Below, piece after piece: positions 35,471 through 47,769 of a DNA stretch of 64,000 bases. Position numbers and translations under genes: made by a program. Every line of letters starts with the position of its first letter. The first letter of the stretch is position 1. The DNA lies in assembly GCF_014633365.1 (NCBI RefSeq), contig NC_068349.1, positions 26,364,753-26,428,752 of the forward strand. Direction: 5' to 3'. A model generated the notes under the pieces. It did not search any database. It saw only the letters and a program-made list of their open reading frames with translations, and was not told where the DNA came from. This DNA comes from Diospyros lotus. Lineage: Eukaryota > Streptophyta > Magnoliopsida > Ericales > Ebenaceae.

Positions 35471-36236
35471 CCTAGATTTCCCTCGCTTGTTTTGATATTT
35501 TTTTTTTAGCTCATCTCACTTTTTCGTATTTCAGGATTACACATGTCAATAGAATGGGTATTATTTTGAGGGGATGGATAGACACTTGGATTGCTAAGTG
35601 CATGGACCTAGCGCATGTATGAATCTTATGCATGTATGCAGCATGAACATGAATGATGCAGGAACATAAAATGATTAAATATTAAAAATAATATCTAGTT
35701 ACCATCAATGACGGACCATCACCTTAAACAAGTACTATACACTTCGCTAGCACTTGTGTTCCTGTGCACACACATGGGCACACAAAGAAAACTGGGCTCC
35801 CTGGTGTAACTATGGATGTTGGCCTATCCCATCCTGTAGGGGTGAAGCAGTTATATGTATAAAATTATGAAAAGAATGAAACAATTTTAACGGTGTAGGT
35901 ATACCTACCAAGGCACTATGAAATACCTAATCCTGATATACATAATATAGAATTTCAATGAGCATCCAAAACAAGATGTATAAGTCATCCCACATTTGAA
36001 ATCAACATGGGGTACCACTGTTGCCACTTATGACTAAGGGTAATGAATATGCCAGAGTCCTCGAAAACCTTAAATTGGTTGGTCTCTTCTGTAGCCTGGT
36101 CATTGCCTATTACCTCGAGGCCATATGAGAGGGAGGACGCTGAAGCCATAGAGTCCTTTTGTGGAAAGGTCTGGTAGCGGAGAGCGGACGCACGAAAGGG
36201 ACACCCTATGCATTGGAGGGGGTGAGTGCCAGTAGA
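35471..36236. other. Non-coding interior of an old retroelement
   Basis: It begins with a TTTTTTTTTAG pyrimidine run and TTTCAG|GATT, which could be an acceptor. I see no frame, repeat or RNA gene. It ends at the A2 insertion (flank GTAGA). Confidence 0.4.
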
Positions 36237-38632
36237 TGTAACACCCCACTTTCCCAGGGCATTAGATAACGTAAGATTTTAGGGATATATTTTTTTCTAA
36301 TATAAACTCAACACATAAACCGTTCCCTGACAAATCCCATTACACCTTCTCAATATATCAACTTAGAATCATTAATAAACTAAGACAAGTAATTCATCTC
36401 AAATGCGGAAGCTAGATCATAACCTGAAACGGTATATAACTGAAACCATCTTATTCATAACTTTTACGTCAAACCATCGTTTTACAGGACGTTATCAAAA
36501 TATACAACATAATCGAAAATGACATACTATCATCTATCCACTAATTGTCGTCACTCATTGGCAATCCCTTTCCCTTTTGCACCGCTGCTTTCACTTGAAA
36601 CATTTGAATATTCCAGGGACATAGTTCAAATTAGATGATGAATCATCTAAATGAGAGTTCAAAACACGTTTTCATGAATGTATGCAAGACATGAAATAAA
36701 CCGACACCACCCGACAAGACTTAGCCCAAGAGAATCCCTCACAGAGCTTAACCCTTACCTTGAGGAAAGAGCAATCTCTCTAAAGGCCACATCATCGTAC
36801 CGACACATTGACACAACACAGTCCTAGCTTAAGACGGGAAAAGTCAACGCATCTTCTCGATATCTCGGGAACAATCTCTACCACTCCCGGTCCAGGAGGG
36901 TCAACATCAATGCAGGAACCCGGCTCACCACAATTACGTCGGGGATTACGTTCCCACTCAGAAGCATTCCAGAACATTACCCATTCCCAATCACATCCCA
37001 TATGGACAACCAGTCGTCCTAGTGCAACTTCCTTGGCTATACAACCCGACACAAAACCTTTGGCGGCTATCCTGGCATGCACACCAGCATAAGATACCCC
37101 TATACATTATTCCAGCAACACCCTTGGGGAATTACAGCTACACTATCCAGATAACATTCCCTGTTGGCTTCCCATATGAACAACACAAAACGTATGACAA
37201 TGCTACAAATCACAACTCAATGCATCATATAAACAACATTTCATGGACATCATTTATTGCATAAAATACGATGCACATGTATAAAACGTTTTGGGATGAA
37301 CCTCCCACATGAAACCAACCGTCACCGGTTACCATTCGCATGCAACAAAATCATTCTGCATGAAATCATAACACATTTAGGTAGAACAAATACCAAGATT
37401 TTAGGGTAGGAACACTCACCTTGAACGTATTTAGAATGCCTTGATTCTTGTGCACAACCTTGATTTATGTGTAAAACCTCAAACACTTGTACTTATACCC
37501 AACCTCGATCCACGATACTCCCTAAACGTCATATTTATTTAAAGGAGCATCAAAATTCATTTTTCCTTAATTTTTCATAATTTCCTCTATTTTTCTCCTA
37601 GTTTTCACCTCGGTAATTCCAAAATAATTATCTCTTCAAACATTTTCCCAAATTTTTCAACATGATAATTCCTAAAATAAATTTAGAAAATATTGAAATT
37701 AATTTTAGAAAATATCCTTGGGCCACGCGCCCAGCGTGTGTCTGTGCGTGCTACTGAGGCACCGATTTTCTTCCTCACTTTCGGTTGTCGGCGACTGCTC
37801 CGATGGCTGATCTGAGCACACCCCCTTGAAGATCTCCCTCAGTTAATCCCAGTGGCACCCTTAGTTGCCCAAAAGCTCACCAAAAAAGGCCAGTTGCAGG
37901 TCCGCCCCCGGCGTCCGTGTAACGACTGATTAGAGGGCCCAATATTTATTCAAGAATTATTTAAGTAATTGCTGAAGTATTTGATTAACAGATTTTGTCA
38001 ATTAATTGTTTAATGTGGCAATTTAGAGATTTTGAAGGAAAAGAATAGCATTTATTTCTTTTTAATGTTGGAGTTAAAGGAATTTGCCAAGGTGACAATT
38101 TAAATTTTTAATTGAGATAATAGTATTTACATAGCATTTAATGGCATTTATTTTGTGCAAATTAAATGCAAGGGCATGAAGGTAATTTTGGAGTTTTATT
38201 ATTATTTAAGAGTTTTAATAATAATTTATTATTATTATTAATTAAGTGAGATTACATATTTAAAGGAGAATGAGAATCCATGTATGAGATGGATTTGGAT
38301 TGAGAGTCTCTTAGTTAGATTTGGAGAAGGAATCCAAGTTGTAGAAGAAGTGTGATCTAGGGCTTTATGTCTATATATAGAGCCCATTAGCTTAGTTTTT
38401 CTTCACGCCGTGTGAAGAACAGAAAGGCCAAGAGTAGAGGCTTGCTAGAGTCTTCAGGATCGTTCCAGGGTTCGATCAGAGAGTTCTATCAGGCAAGTAT
38501 TCTTCTTGTAATCCCTTCCATTACAGGTTCATATCAGTTATGATTTCATAATATTCCAGTTCTTCATTATAGTCTTCAGATTTATATCAGTAAGCAGAGA
38601 CGTATATATATAGATATGCGTGAAGTTATGAG

Positions 38633-38930
38633 CAAGTTCTATTAATCCTTATCCATTTTGCATTGCAAGTTCCATTAATCCTTATCCATTTTGGATTGCA
38701 AGTTCAATTAATCCTCATCCATTTTGTATTGCAAGTTCCATTAATCCTTATCCATTTTGGATTGCAAGTTCCATTAATCCTTATCTATTTTGGATTGCAA
38801 GTTCAATTAATCTTCATCCATTTTGGATTGCAAGTTCCATTAATCCTTATCCATTTTGAATTGCAAGTTCTATTAATCCTTATCTATTTTGGATTGCAAG
38901 TTCTATTACTCTAAGTTCTATTACTCCTTT
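38633..38930 (+). repeat. 33-bp tandem array in LTR S3
   Basis: Eight full units of CAAGTTCCATTAATCC followed by TTATCCATTTTGGATTG (38633-38896), then degenerate pieces. The unit is a multiple of three, so it makes a spurious periodic ORF. Absent from S1, S2 and S4. Confidence 0.95.
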
Positions 38931-39199
38931 TCCCATTTGGAGTGCAAATCCTATTATTTCTTCTTTCTTTTGAGTTGCAAGTTCCTTCCTCCTTTTATTT
39001 CTTTTAGAGGCAAGTTCTCATATATGCATGATCTTTATAGCGATTCAATCAAATATTATCTTAGAATCATCCTTAAAGTTGTTTCATATCGATTGGGATT
39101 CGTTTTCCCAAGATTTTATTCAGAATGGTGTAGAACCATTAAGTTTTGTTTCAGATTTCAGTCTTTGTTAGCATTCATGTTCGTCAAATTTAATTGTAG

Positions 39200-39586
39200 A
39201 TATTCGAATGGGTCTTCCCATATTCGAATGAGTTCCAAGTTCCTTGCGTATGATATCCGGATAGCTCATATCCTGATGCCCTTTTTTTTATCCAGATAGG
39301 TCTAGCATATCCGGATGCCTCTTTCCGTATCCGGATACCTCTCTCCAAAGTTGAATTTTATATTCAAATAAGTCTCCTGATATATATATATATATATATC
39401 TGAGTGCCTTGTGAGATATCCGGATGTCCAGAATCATATCCGGATGTCCTAGTTTCTATCTGAATATATCCCAGCATATCTGAATAGCTTCTTATTTGAG
39501 GGCCAGTGTATCCGGATGAGCCTTCTTCCTATCCAAATGTCTTTCCTCATATCCGGATATCCTCCCTAATACCCGGATGGCTTTTC
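39200..39586. repeat. Mixed ATTCGAAT and ATCCGGAT palindrome array in S3
   Basis: Two ATTCGAAT at the start, then seven ATCCGGAT and several variants (ATCTGAAT, ATCCAGAT, ACCCGGAT), at the same site as in S1 and S2. A short (TA)n run lies at about 39381-39400. Confidence 0.92.
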
Positions 39587-40245
39587 CAAAACTCCAAGTA
39601 AACTTCTAGAGATTGTTTAATTCAAGTTTTATTCAAATAAAGATATTCAGTACCTCCAAATATTGAATTTTATGCCAGAATATAAAAAGTTAATCATGCC
39701 CATACTATAATACATAATTCATAGAATCTTTGTATTCCAATATATTGAAGATGAGATTACATGTTTAGTGTTTATTATGGCATGTTCAGCATTATTTCGT
39801 GAGATTATGTGCATACATCTTGGTATGAGCATTGAGCATGACTTTATATGGAGCACTACATGTCGTGTGCCAGCATTTATATGAGCATTGCATTATGAGC
39901 ACCAGGCGGCTTAGTCCGCGGGGATCCCACCAGTATCAGTTTTAGTTATAACTCAGTTTATGAGTTGCTCGCCTGGTGACGACCAGGGGGCTAAGGGCTT
40001 ATTGCCCACAGTATGTGCTTACAGTTTTTTCTATTTACAGGATTCAGATCAGTCAGGTATGTTTTATTAGATTATGTGGGCCTATAAGCCAAAGTTACAT
40101 ACCTGCATTTAGTTTACAGTTTACATGCATTACATTTTTATGAATGCAATCAGACAGTGATTATTCAGTACAAGTTCAGTGAGTTATTTATCAGTATCGA
40201 TATTCTTTGATTCAGCTTTAGTATTCTTTCCAGCTTATTACTTGC

Positions 40246-40284
40246 TGAGATTTGTAGCTCATCTTGTACTCTTCACCCCTCTAG
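40246..40284 (+). promoter_or_regulatory. Hairpin plus acceptor-like site in LTR S3
   Basis: TGAGAT-TTGT-AGCTCA (one mismatch in the stem), then CTCTTCACCCCTCTAG|G. The AG dinucleotide is kept although CAG has become TAG. Confidence 0.45.
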
Positions 40285-41471
40285 GTTCTAGTGGGGGAGT
40301 ACCAGACGTGGGGCCTAGTATCAATGGTCTATAATGTGTGTACGTGGAGCCGCTCAAGATAAAAGATGTTTGGGAGTCTGTTGAGTTTTATAGTATTTTG
40401 TCAGTTTAGATCTATTTTATATTTAAGTTGAGGGATTGTCCCTTAGTCAGAGTTTATGCTTTTCAGTTTGTAATGACTCAGAGTTTTATTCCAGTTGACT
40501 GAGATGTTCAGTTATGGTATCAGATTTCAGTTTATTAGTTAGTTTTATTTTATATTTCCCGTAGCACCTCTTCTCGGGCAGTTCTAGGAGAGGGGGTGTT
40601 ATAGTCCGCCTTGCATTTTTCGGCCAAGCTCGAACCAACTTCAATACAACGCCAAATGCTCCCAAATGCTCTAGAAATGATGCCCATGACTCCAAGAACA
40701 AAAGCCTTCTATTGGTTTTCCTCGATTCACCCTCTAACTCGGCCAATTTCTGTGCCAAAAATTTGAAACCTTTGGCCCTTATTTATAGCAAAAAATTGGC
40801 CACCCCTCAGCCAAGACTTGGCCTCCAAGCATTCCTATGCCGTATACAACCTTCCCCAGCCCTCTCTCGACAGTCATATCGCCAGGTTTCACATTTGATT
40901 TTGGTTAATTTCACTTTAGCCCCCTAGTTTCTTCCAAATGCCATTTCGACCATTTCCTAAAAACCCCTGATCTTTCCAATACTACCATTAAGGCCCACAA
41001 GTTTTGTATTCTTCATTTCATCCTTGAAATTTCTGAAAAATTATCATTTTGACCTCCATTGGGAAAAATTAGGAAATTACACTTTGGGCTGGTTGATTAA
41101 TTTGACCCTAAGTCCTTTCGTTTCAACCCGAAATCGCTTAAGGGTTGTTCTACATATAAAATATTGGTCCTCAATACACTCCATTGACTTTTCAGGAGTC
41201 TCCTATGTTGATTCGATTTTTCAACCTAATCCATAATTGTACCGAAAACCATTCCTAATCCAATTTCTTTTGACACCTAAAATCATGCCTCGATTCACTC
41301 GTTAATAATATACCAATTTACTTAAGCATCTAGTGTCTAGGGTACTCCCTGCGGTTGAGTAAGTCACTCAAAACTGTGATAGTGTACCCTATAGCCTCAT
41401 TCTTTCAAAAATTTCACTTATACCCTTCATAGAATCCCTTTTATAACCTCAAGAATTTCTCGGGTATTATA

Positions 41472-41860
41472 GTGGACCTGCATAAAAAAATGTTTACTAA
41501 ACCCTGTTCCCTCCACTGATTGGTGCACGATTGTGGAGGGAAAGAGATGCAATCATTAGAGGGTGCAATCCTCGTCTTTGTGTCTTAAGACAAATGAAAC
41601 TATCTCACAGGTTGTATCTTGTACCCCCAATGAAAACAAATACCGGGTGGAAAGGACATAGGCCTTACCTAATGGTATTGGGCATGTATTTGGGCACTCT
41701 ATTTTGTTTTTACGGTTCGACCTCATGTCTACATTCGTGAATCTATTTTGTTTTAGTGGTTCGATAGTTTAGTGCAATGCCTATGTCCGCAATCATAAAG
41801 AATATCAATGAATAAAGACATATTTTTGTTTTTTCAGTTTAGCTCAATGCTTACATCCGT
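41472..41860. other. Unassigned sequence right of A2
   Basis: The ORF 41531-41740 (plus) has no recognisable domain. Degenerate copies of the 54-bp repeat begin near 41690. Confidence 0.3.
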
Positions 41861-42150
41861 GATCAATATATCAATGTTTTTGTTTTCGCGGTTCATCTCT
41901 TCACCTACATTTGTGATCAATATATCAATGTTTTTATTTATGTAGTTCGGCTCTTCACTAACATATGCGATCAATATATCAATGTTTTTGTTTTCGCAGT
42001 TCATCTCTTCACCTACATCTGTGATAAATATATCAATGTTTTTATTTATGTAGTTTAGCTCTTCACTAACATCCGTGATCAATATATCAATGTTTTTGTT
42101 TTCGCGGTTCGGATCTTTACCTACATATGCGATTAATATATCAATAGGAA
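41861..42150. repeat. 54-bp tandem array with alternating subtypes
   Basis: Five 54-bp units (starts 41861, 41915, 41969, 42023, 42077) plus a partial one. Units 1, 3 and 5 contain GTTTTCGCGGTTC-like text; units 2 and 4 contain ATTTATGTAGTT. The true period is therefore 108 bp. Degenerate relatives extend to about 41690 and 42200. Confidence 0.95.
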
Positions 42151-42200
42151 TAAGTTTTTTTGTTTTGGTGGTTCGGCGAAATGCCTACATCCGTGATAAA

Positions 42201-42942
42201 GATAGATGTCGAAGACAACATCCGATCCCAGTGGCATCATTACCTCAAGGTGTGTATCAAGTCCTCTTTTGCATGGTTATTGGGGCCATGATAGTGCTAT
42301 AGTAAGTTAATTTATGAATCAATGGAGTGCTTGTGTGTAACATAATCCAACTATGTATTTCGAATAATGATCAATAATGGTTCTGATGCTTTCACTAGAA
42401 TGTCATTTTTTATTCATAGGTAATTCCCTAGCCGAGTCTTGGTTCCACATATAGAAGATTAAACTAAGTCCTTGGGGCTCCATCCCCTTAGCTCCCCAGC
42501 GTGAGCTAAGTCAGACTCCTTAGTCTCTTATTGAGTTGCTACAAGACAAATAAAGGTGCACATATAGGCATATATAATACACACCTGCTATCACTACTAT
42601 AATCTTTTCATACAAATGTATTTTTGTTTATGTGGTTCAATACATGCATCTACATATGCGTATTACAATGAGTTAGTTTTCAGTTAGTATTGTCTTCACA
42701 CAAATGTTGTTGCCTTTACTTGTAGATCGGTGGCTTCCAACTTTTAATCTTGAGTAATTTGTCTCGAGCTCTTCAAGGATGGTGCTCGTGAAGCAATCAA
42801 CATAATGATGTCGTCATCTCTAGTAGTTTTTTAGCAAAGATTTATCAAAAACTCTTGTTGCAGTTGATTGCATTGTCTCGCCTGCGCAGGGCTTGAGGGG
42901 ACTCATGATGAACGCCAAACGTCTTCCGACAAAGGGGGAAAA
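42201..42942. other. Unassigned interior ending in a polypurine tract
   Basis: No gene is recognised. The right end reads CGACAAAGGGGGAAAA, a good polypurine tract, directly before TGTAGTGATAAAG. This suggests a plus-strand retroelement interior. Confidence 0.4.
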
Positions 42943-43516
42943 TGTAGTGATAAAGAAATATGAGTGGTTGCAAAAATAAGTTGTTGCAAAGAGTGATGAT
43001 AATTAATCTCCTCTCGTCAGCACTTCATGTAGCTCACCAACTCCTACTTCATCTACTTATGAATAAATAGGCACCCCTTGGCTTCAGAGTATGCTCAGGA
43101 CCGGAAAAACCATGTCTATGAAATTGATAAGCCCGAGGTACTGCCCTTGGTTCATAAATCCTTCTTGTAGACATACCTCCAAGGGGACTTTACCAGAGGA
43201 AGAGGCCGCTTTTCTTTTGAAATACTTCAAAGCTACGCTCTTCCGCGGGGGCCCTCATCATCAAGTTCCAGCTTAGGAAGGGCATGCATGAGAGGCACGT
43301 CTCCTAATTCTTCCCATGTTCTCTGACTGGTTCTCAGTTAGCATGATCTGAGAACTCTCAAGAAGTGCGGTGGGAAGGTTTGCCTTCCCCCTGAGGGCTG
43401 ACGTAATAGTGGGGGAAAAGCCTTGGTAAGCCCATAATAGTAGGATAAAAGCCTGGCAAAAGCTCCCTCGTACCTCCCAGGAGGATTTAAAGACTGAGAA
43501 ACTGGGAGGTGTTACA
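42943..43516 (+). mobile_element. Candidate 3' LTR (about 574 bp)
   Basis: TGTAGTGATAAAG follows a polypurine tract; TATA-like ATGAATAAATAGG lies near 43060; the segment ends GGGAGGTGTTACA. I have no second copy in the window to confirm its ends. Confidence 0.4.
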
Positions 43517-44120
43517 AGCTGAGGCGTGAGCATTGCAGAGGATAGCCTAACTAGTCAAATAAGTTTATGCGTGCAATACTTATAAGCTTTATCGGGGTAG
43601 ATGGCCTTCTGCTCCTTTCCCATAGATGGTGCCAAATTGTTGTTGCCAAAATACAATAGTTTAATTGGTTTATCTTGTAAACAACCAAAGTAGAGTCCTT
43701 CGAGGAAACAGTAAGGTCATGGTTGCCACTTAAAGGATGAATAGAGGCTGGGGAGTGTCGAGGCTTCAAGAGTCCCCAAATGGATGGTTGAAATCTCTTA
43801 GGAAGATGCCCCAAGAGAGTCTTCGAGATGCTATGCTCAGGGATGTTGTAGAGAGTCTTCGGGAGACTGGCTCCAGATGGATTGGGAAAGTCTTCGAGGA
43901 CACAACACTGGCAGGGTCTACAACATAGAGATAATTAGAAGGCATGCGAGGATCTTTCCCACACATACCCTTAGATGCTTAAGTCAGACACTTATGTTTG
44001 GAAATAGAATGTAGATGTATGCAAATGAATATATGCATGGTGTATCCAATATGGGTCTTCGAGAGAGTAGGCTCTCGATGGCTTGTATATGGTTTAGAGT
44101 CTAAGTCTCTGAGTCTATGG

Positions 44121-46299
44121 TGTAACGACTCGATAATGGGTCTAGAGTATTTTTGGTAATTTTGTATTATTTTATGTGTTAAATTTTGCTTCAAAAAGGA
44201 TATAAATGCTAAGGCATGGAAAAGTCCATAATTTTGGGCTTGAAATGGGCTTAAGTTGGAAAGGAAGATGGACTTTCATTTGGGCTTTAAGTGTGCATGA
44301 ATATATATGCAATTTTTTATTTAAATTTATGATTGAAAATGAAGACAGGACATGAGGGGAATTTATTTGTTTGTGGATGGGCAAAATGGGAAATGAGGGC
44401 TCCTATATAAGCATGCCTTAGTGTTATTTTCTTCATTTCTTCTTCCTTCCTCTCCCATTCGTCTCTCTCTTTCCTTCTTCAACTCTCGTTTCCATCTTCT
44501 TAATTTGGAGCTTCAAGAAGGATTTGGTGGCTGATTGTAGAGGGATTCTGATTGATCTAGGTGGTTGGTGGCTTCTCTTCTTTTCTCAAATCATCCATTA
44601 GCACAAAGGCAAGTTCCTACCGTATCTTTTTAAAATGACAAGTTTCCATTTAGGACTCTGGTTGGTGTGAATCATGGTCTTTTCCTTCCATTGGAATCCT
44701 TGAAATATATATCCACTTTTGGATGAAAATTAGAAAAACCCTACCCTTTGGAAGAGGGTTTGTTTTTATGTAAATCTGGTTGATTACGCCTCGTGTTGTT
44801 TTGCAAAATTTTTGGGTTAACCATGTGTATCATCTAAACGAGGACTTATTTCACCTCATATTTGTAAAAGGAATGGTGTGTTTATTGATAGGATGTAGTT
44901 GCGTGCAAGAGTTTGGTGTATCTTGCATGTATTTTTGGTATTTGTATGTTAAATGTCGTGTTTGGGGGTTCATTTGTTGACTAAATTAGTCGAGTTAGTC
45001 GAAAAAAGGCTTTTGAGCATTCTGTTAGTCGACTAATGCCTTGATTAGTTGACAAATTGGGTGAAAAAGCCTCTGTCTATCGACAGTTGTCCCCTCATTT
45101 GTCGACTATTCATGGCCTTGACATGCTGTGCATGTTCCACTCTTTTAGGCATAACTTTTTGTATAAATATTAGATTTATGAACCATTTGTTACGTTGTAA
45201 ACTAAACTCGATAGGATTCATTTTGGTATAGATTTCAACCTATTTGGACAAGATTTGTGTGGTCTAATATTGTTTCCAAAATAGGTCTAGTTGTTTTTAA
45301 CCAACGCTTGGGCATTTGTTGATGTGTTTATGCATGGGGAACTTTAAGGTGCATTGAACATATCAAAGCATGTTAGAGGGGGATTCTATCATGGAAATAT
45401 CCTTGGCTAAAATGGGGATTAATAACATTTTTGAGAATGCATTATTCCATGTGGTCGATAATAAGGATACATAGTACATGGTGGCATACATGTGTGCACT
45501 CTGAATTATTTTGTATGGCATTGATTGTGCATGTGAAGAAAGGATATCGTAGTAATGTCGGTAGGCTTGTGCCTGACTGTGGGGGCTTTGGCCCATAATG
45601 CTGCCTGGTGTTAACCACCATGTGGGTGGATGACGATCCACAAGAATATGGAATGTCGTCTGGTACGAACCAAAACATGGGTGGACGAAGATCCACATCA
45701 TTTATGCATCTTGCATGGGCTTACGTATACATTGACATTGGACATGGCATTGGCATGATGATTAATAATTATCCATGGTGGAAACTTCTCAACCTAATCT
45801 TGTTTATCTTGTTTCCATTGTTAGTCCCTCATGGTAAGAGAGTCTCTTATGCTTACGGTTGTGATATCATGTTTTACATGTCTTGCTTTATTCATTATGC
45901 CTTTATTTGCTATATGAACTTGCTGAGCCTTGTGGCTCATATTGCTTCTTTGTGTCATTCCAGGTAAAGACAAGGGAAAAACAAAGGAGGGTGGTGAGTC
46001 TAGCCGCGCTTGAGTCAGGTTAGAGTGGTGTACAGAGTCATCCCCAAACTGGGAAGATTTTTTGGGGTTATTTTGAGAGCAAGTAATGATAGTTATTTTG
46101 ATGTAACTTGTCTTACTTTTGTAGCTTGTACTGTATGGGTGAATAAGCCCAAGACAGAGAAAATGTATGTAATGATGTTTGTGTATATATATAAGTTGTC
46201 GAGGTTTAATTTGTTGAATTTTGTTTGTGTATCTCTTTTGTGATGACTTTTTCACTGATCATCTATACTAGTAGATGCTCCGGGAGGCGGGCTGTTATA
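44121..46299 (+). mobile_element. Solo LTR, family U (2179 bp)
   Basis: TGTAACGACTCG to GGGCTGTTATA, with an exact target duplication TATGG (44116-44120 and 46300-46304). TATATAA lies at 44404-44410 and a donor-like AAAG|GCAAGT at 44609. Hairpin TGAGCC-TTGT-GGCTCA lies at 45924-45939, and an acceptor-like GCTTCTTTGTGTCATTCCAG|G has its AG at 45962-45963. Near 45000-45110 it has two GTCGAC and several variants, a weak relative of the array in Z. Confidence 0.92.
45924..45963 (+). promoter_or_regulatory. Hairpin plus strong acceptor-like site in LTR U
   Basis: A perfect 6-bp stem with a TTGT loop, then a pyrimidine-rich stretch and TTCCAG|GTAAAG. The loop is identical to that of S1 while the inner stem pair has changed on both sides (T-A to C-G). 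Confidence 0.55.
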
Positions 46300-47769
46300 T
46301 ATGGTCTTAGAGAAAGAATGTGAGCAGTGAAAGGTCCCAAAAAGATTCATTTGTCATGCATATATTTATAGACATTTGATGGTGGGGTCCATAACACGTG
46401 GTATGAAAGTCTCCCGACTCTTCGAGGAAGATACACTGGGTGAGGCCAAAGGGCCTCTAAGTATCATCGGGGAAAAAGTGCCCTGATGAGTATATTCTGA
46501 GTGGTCCAAAGAACCTTCGAAGCCATTGGGTGACTTGGGCCCAGAAGACTCTAAGTGAGTTTTCAGGCTATGCAATCCTGAAGCTTGACTGTCTCGAAGA
46601 CTCTTTGGAGGCTACGGGGTAACTCTCATCCAGGGAGACTCTTTGAGGTCATCCAGACTTATCATGATACTTCTATGATTTGTTAGGGTTTTGGGATTTT
46701 CCTAGGGCACCCTACAACTGTAACACCCCCTCTCCTAGAACTGTCCGAGGAGAGGTGCTATAGATAAAATAAGAAAAACTCTCTGATGAACTAAAATCTA
46801 ATACCATAAATGAACATCTCAATCAACTGGACAATTGGAATAAAACTCTGAGTCAATATAAACTGGAACCATAAACTCTATCTTAGGGAAAATCCCTTAA
46901 CTAAAGTATAAAATAAAGTTAGACTGACAAGACACAATGAACTACAACTAACTAAACTAACAAAACTAACACATCTAACAAAATTCCCAGACAATCTTTG
47001 GTCTTGAGAAGCTCCACATACACACACTATAAACCACTTCTGCTAGGCCCCACATCTGGTACTCTCCCACTAGGACCTGGAATGGTGAAGAGTACAAGGT
47101 GAGTTACAAAGCTCAATAAGTATAAGCTGGAAAGAATAACTGAAGCTAAATCGAGAAATATCGATATTCATAAAAATACTAACTGTCCTTGCACTGAGAG
47201 ATATAATAATCACTGTAAGGTTTCATTTACGAGATGTAATGCACATAAACTATAAAATAAATGCAGGTATGCAACTTTGGCTCATAGACCCACGTAACCG
47301 TAATACATACCTGACTGATCTGAATCCTGCAAACATAAAAGCTATGCTACATACTGTGGGTAATATGCCCCTAGCCCCCTGGTGGCCACTAGGCAGGCAA
47401 CTCATAAACTGAACTGAACTGAAACTGGTGGGATCCCCGCGGACAAGCCGCCTGGCCCGCATAATGCAATGTTATGCTCATATACATGTTGTCACACAAT
47501 ATGTAGTGCTCCATAAGAAGTCATGCTCAATGCTTATACCAAGATGTATGCACATAATCCCACAAAATAATATTGAATATGACATAGTAAAAACTAAAGA
47601 TGAAATCTGATCTTCATCATTTATATTGTAATACAAAGATTTTTATGGTTTATGATATAGGCGTATTAAACTTATCATATTTGGCATGATAATTCAAGAT
47701 TATAAAGTGCTGAGTATTTTAGGTTGAATAAAAATTGGAATTGAACGATCTAGCGGGTTATACAACACT

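Larger units (their letters stand above)
37918..40603 (+). mobile_element. Solo LTR S3 (2686 bp) inside A2
   Basis: TGTAACGACTGA to GAGAGGGGGTGTTATA, with an exact target duplication GTCCG (37913-37917 and 40604-40608). TATATATA lies at 38372-38379, a donor-like CAG|GCAAGT at 38493, a hairpin (one mismatch) at 40246-40261 and an acceptor-like CTCTAG|G at 40283-40284. Two repeat arrays lie between donor and acceptor. Confidence 0.93.
36237..41471 (-). mobile_element. Solo LTR A2, split by S3
   Basis: The reverse complement of the A family: left end TGTAACACCCCACTTTCCC, right end CTCGGGTATTATA. The flanks GTAGA (36232-36236) and GTGGA (41472-41476) look like a duplication with one change. Net length is about 2.54 kb, equal to A3. 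Minus-strand TATAAATA lies near 40780 and a donor-like AAG|GTGAGT at 37419. The acceptor is mutated (TTTCAAG). Confidence 0.87.
43517..46716 (-). mobile_element. Tat-type element fragment: leader, primer site and 5' LTR, split by U
   Basis: On the minus strand the LTR starts TGTAGGGTGCCCTAGG at 46716. It ends near 43641 (TTTTGGCAACA) and is followed by ACAATTTGGCACCATCTATG, which matches the primer-site region of the Tat-type element at 59720-59740 with few changes. Net LTR length is about 0.9 kb. Only about 120 bp of leader remain on the left. The ORFs within (43273-43966) are chance frames. Confidence 0.65.

Noticed and set aside
38663..38914. Periodic hydrophobic ORF (repeats of PLILIHFGLQ)
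   Set aside because: It is the 33-bp tandem array read in one frame; the unit length divisible by three keeps the frame open. It lies in a solo LTR and no other copy has it.
41834..42082. Periodic minus-strand ORF (repeats of NKNIDILI)
   Set aside because: It is the 54-bp array read in frame; it ends with the array.
45608..45967. 119-aa ORF with hydrophobic segments
   Set aside because: It lies inside solo LTR U and covers the predicted hairpin and acceptor region; the opposite strand is also open, which suggests chance.
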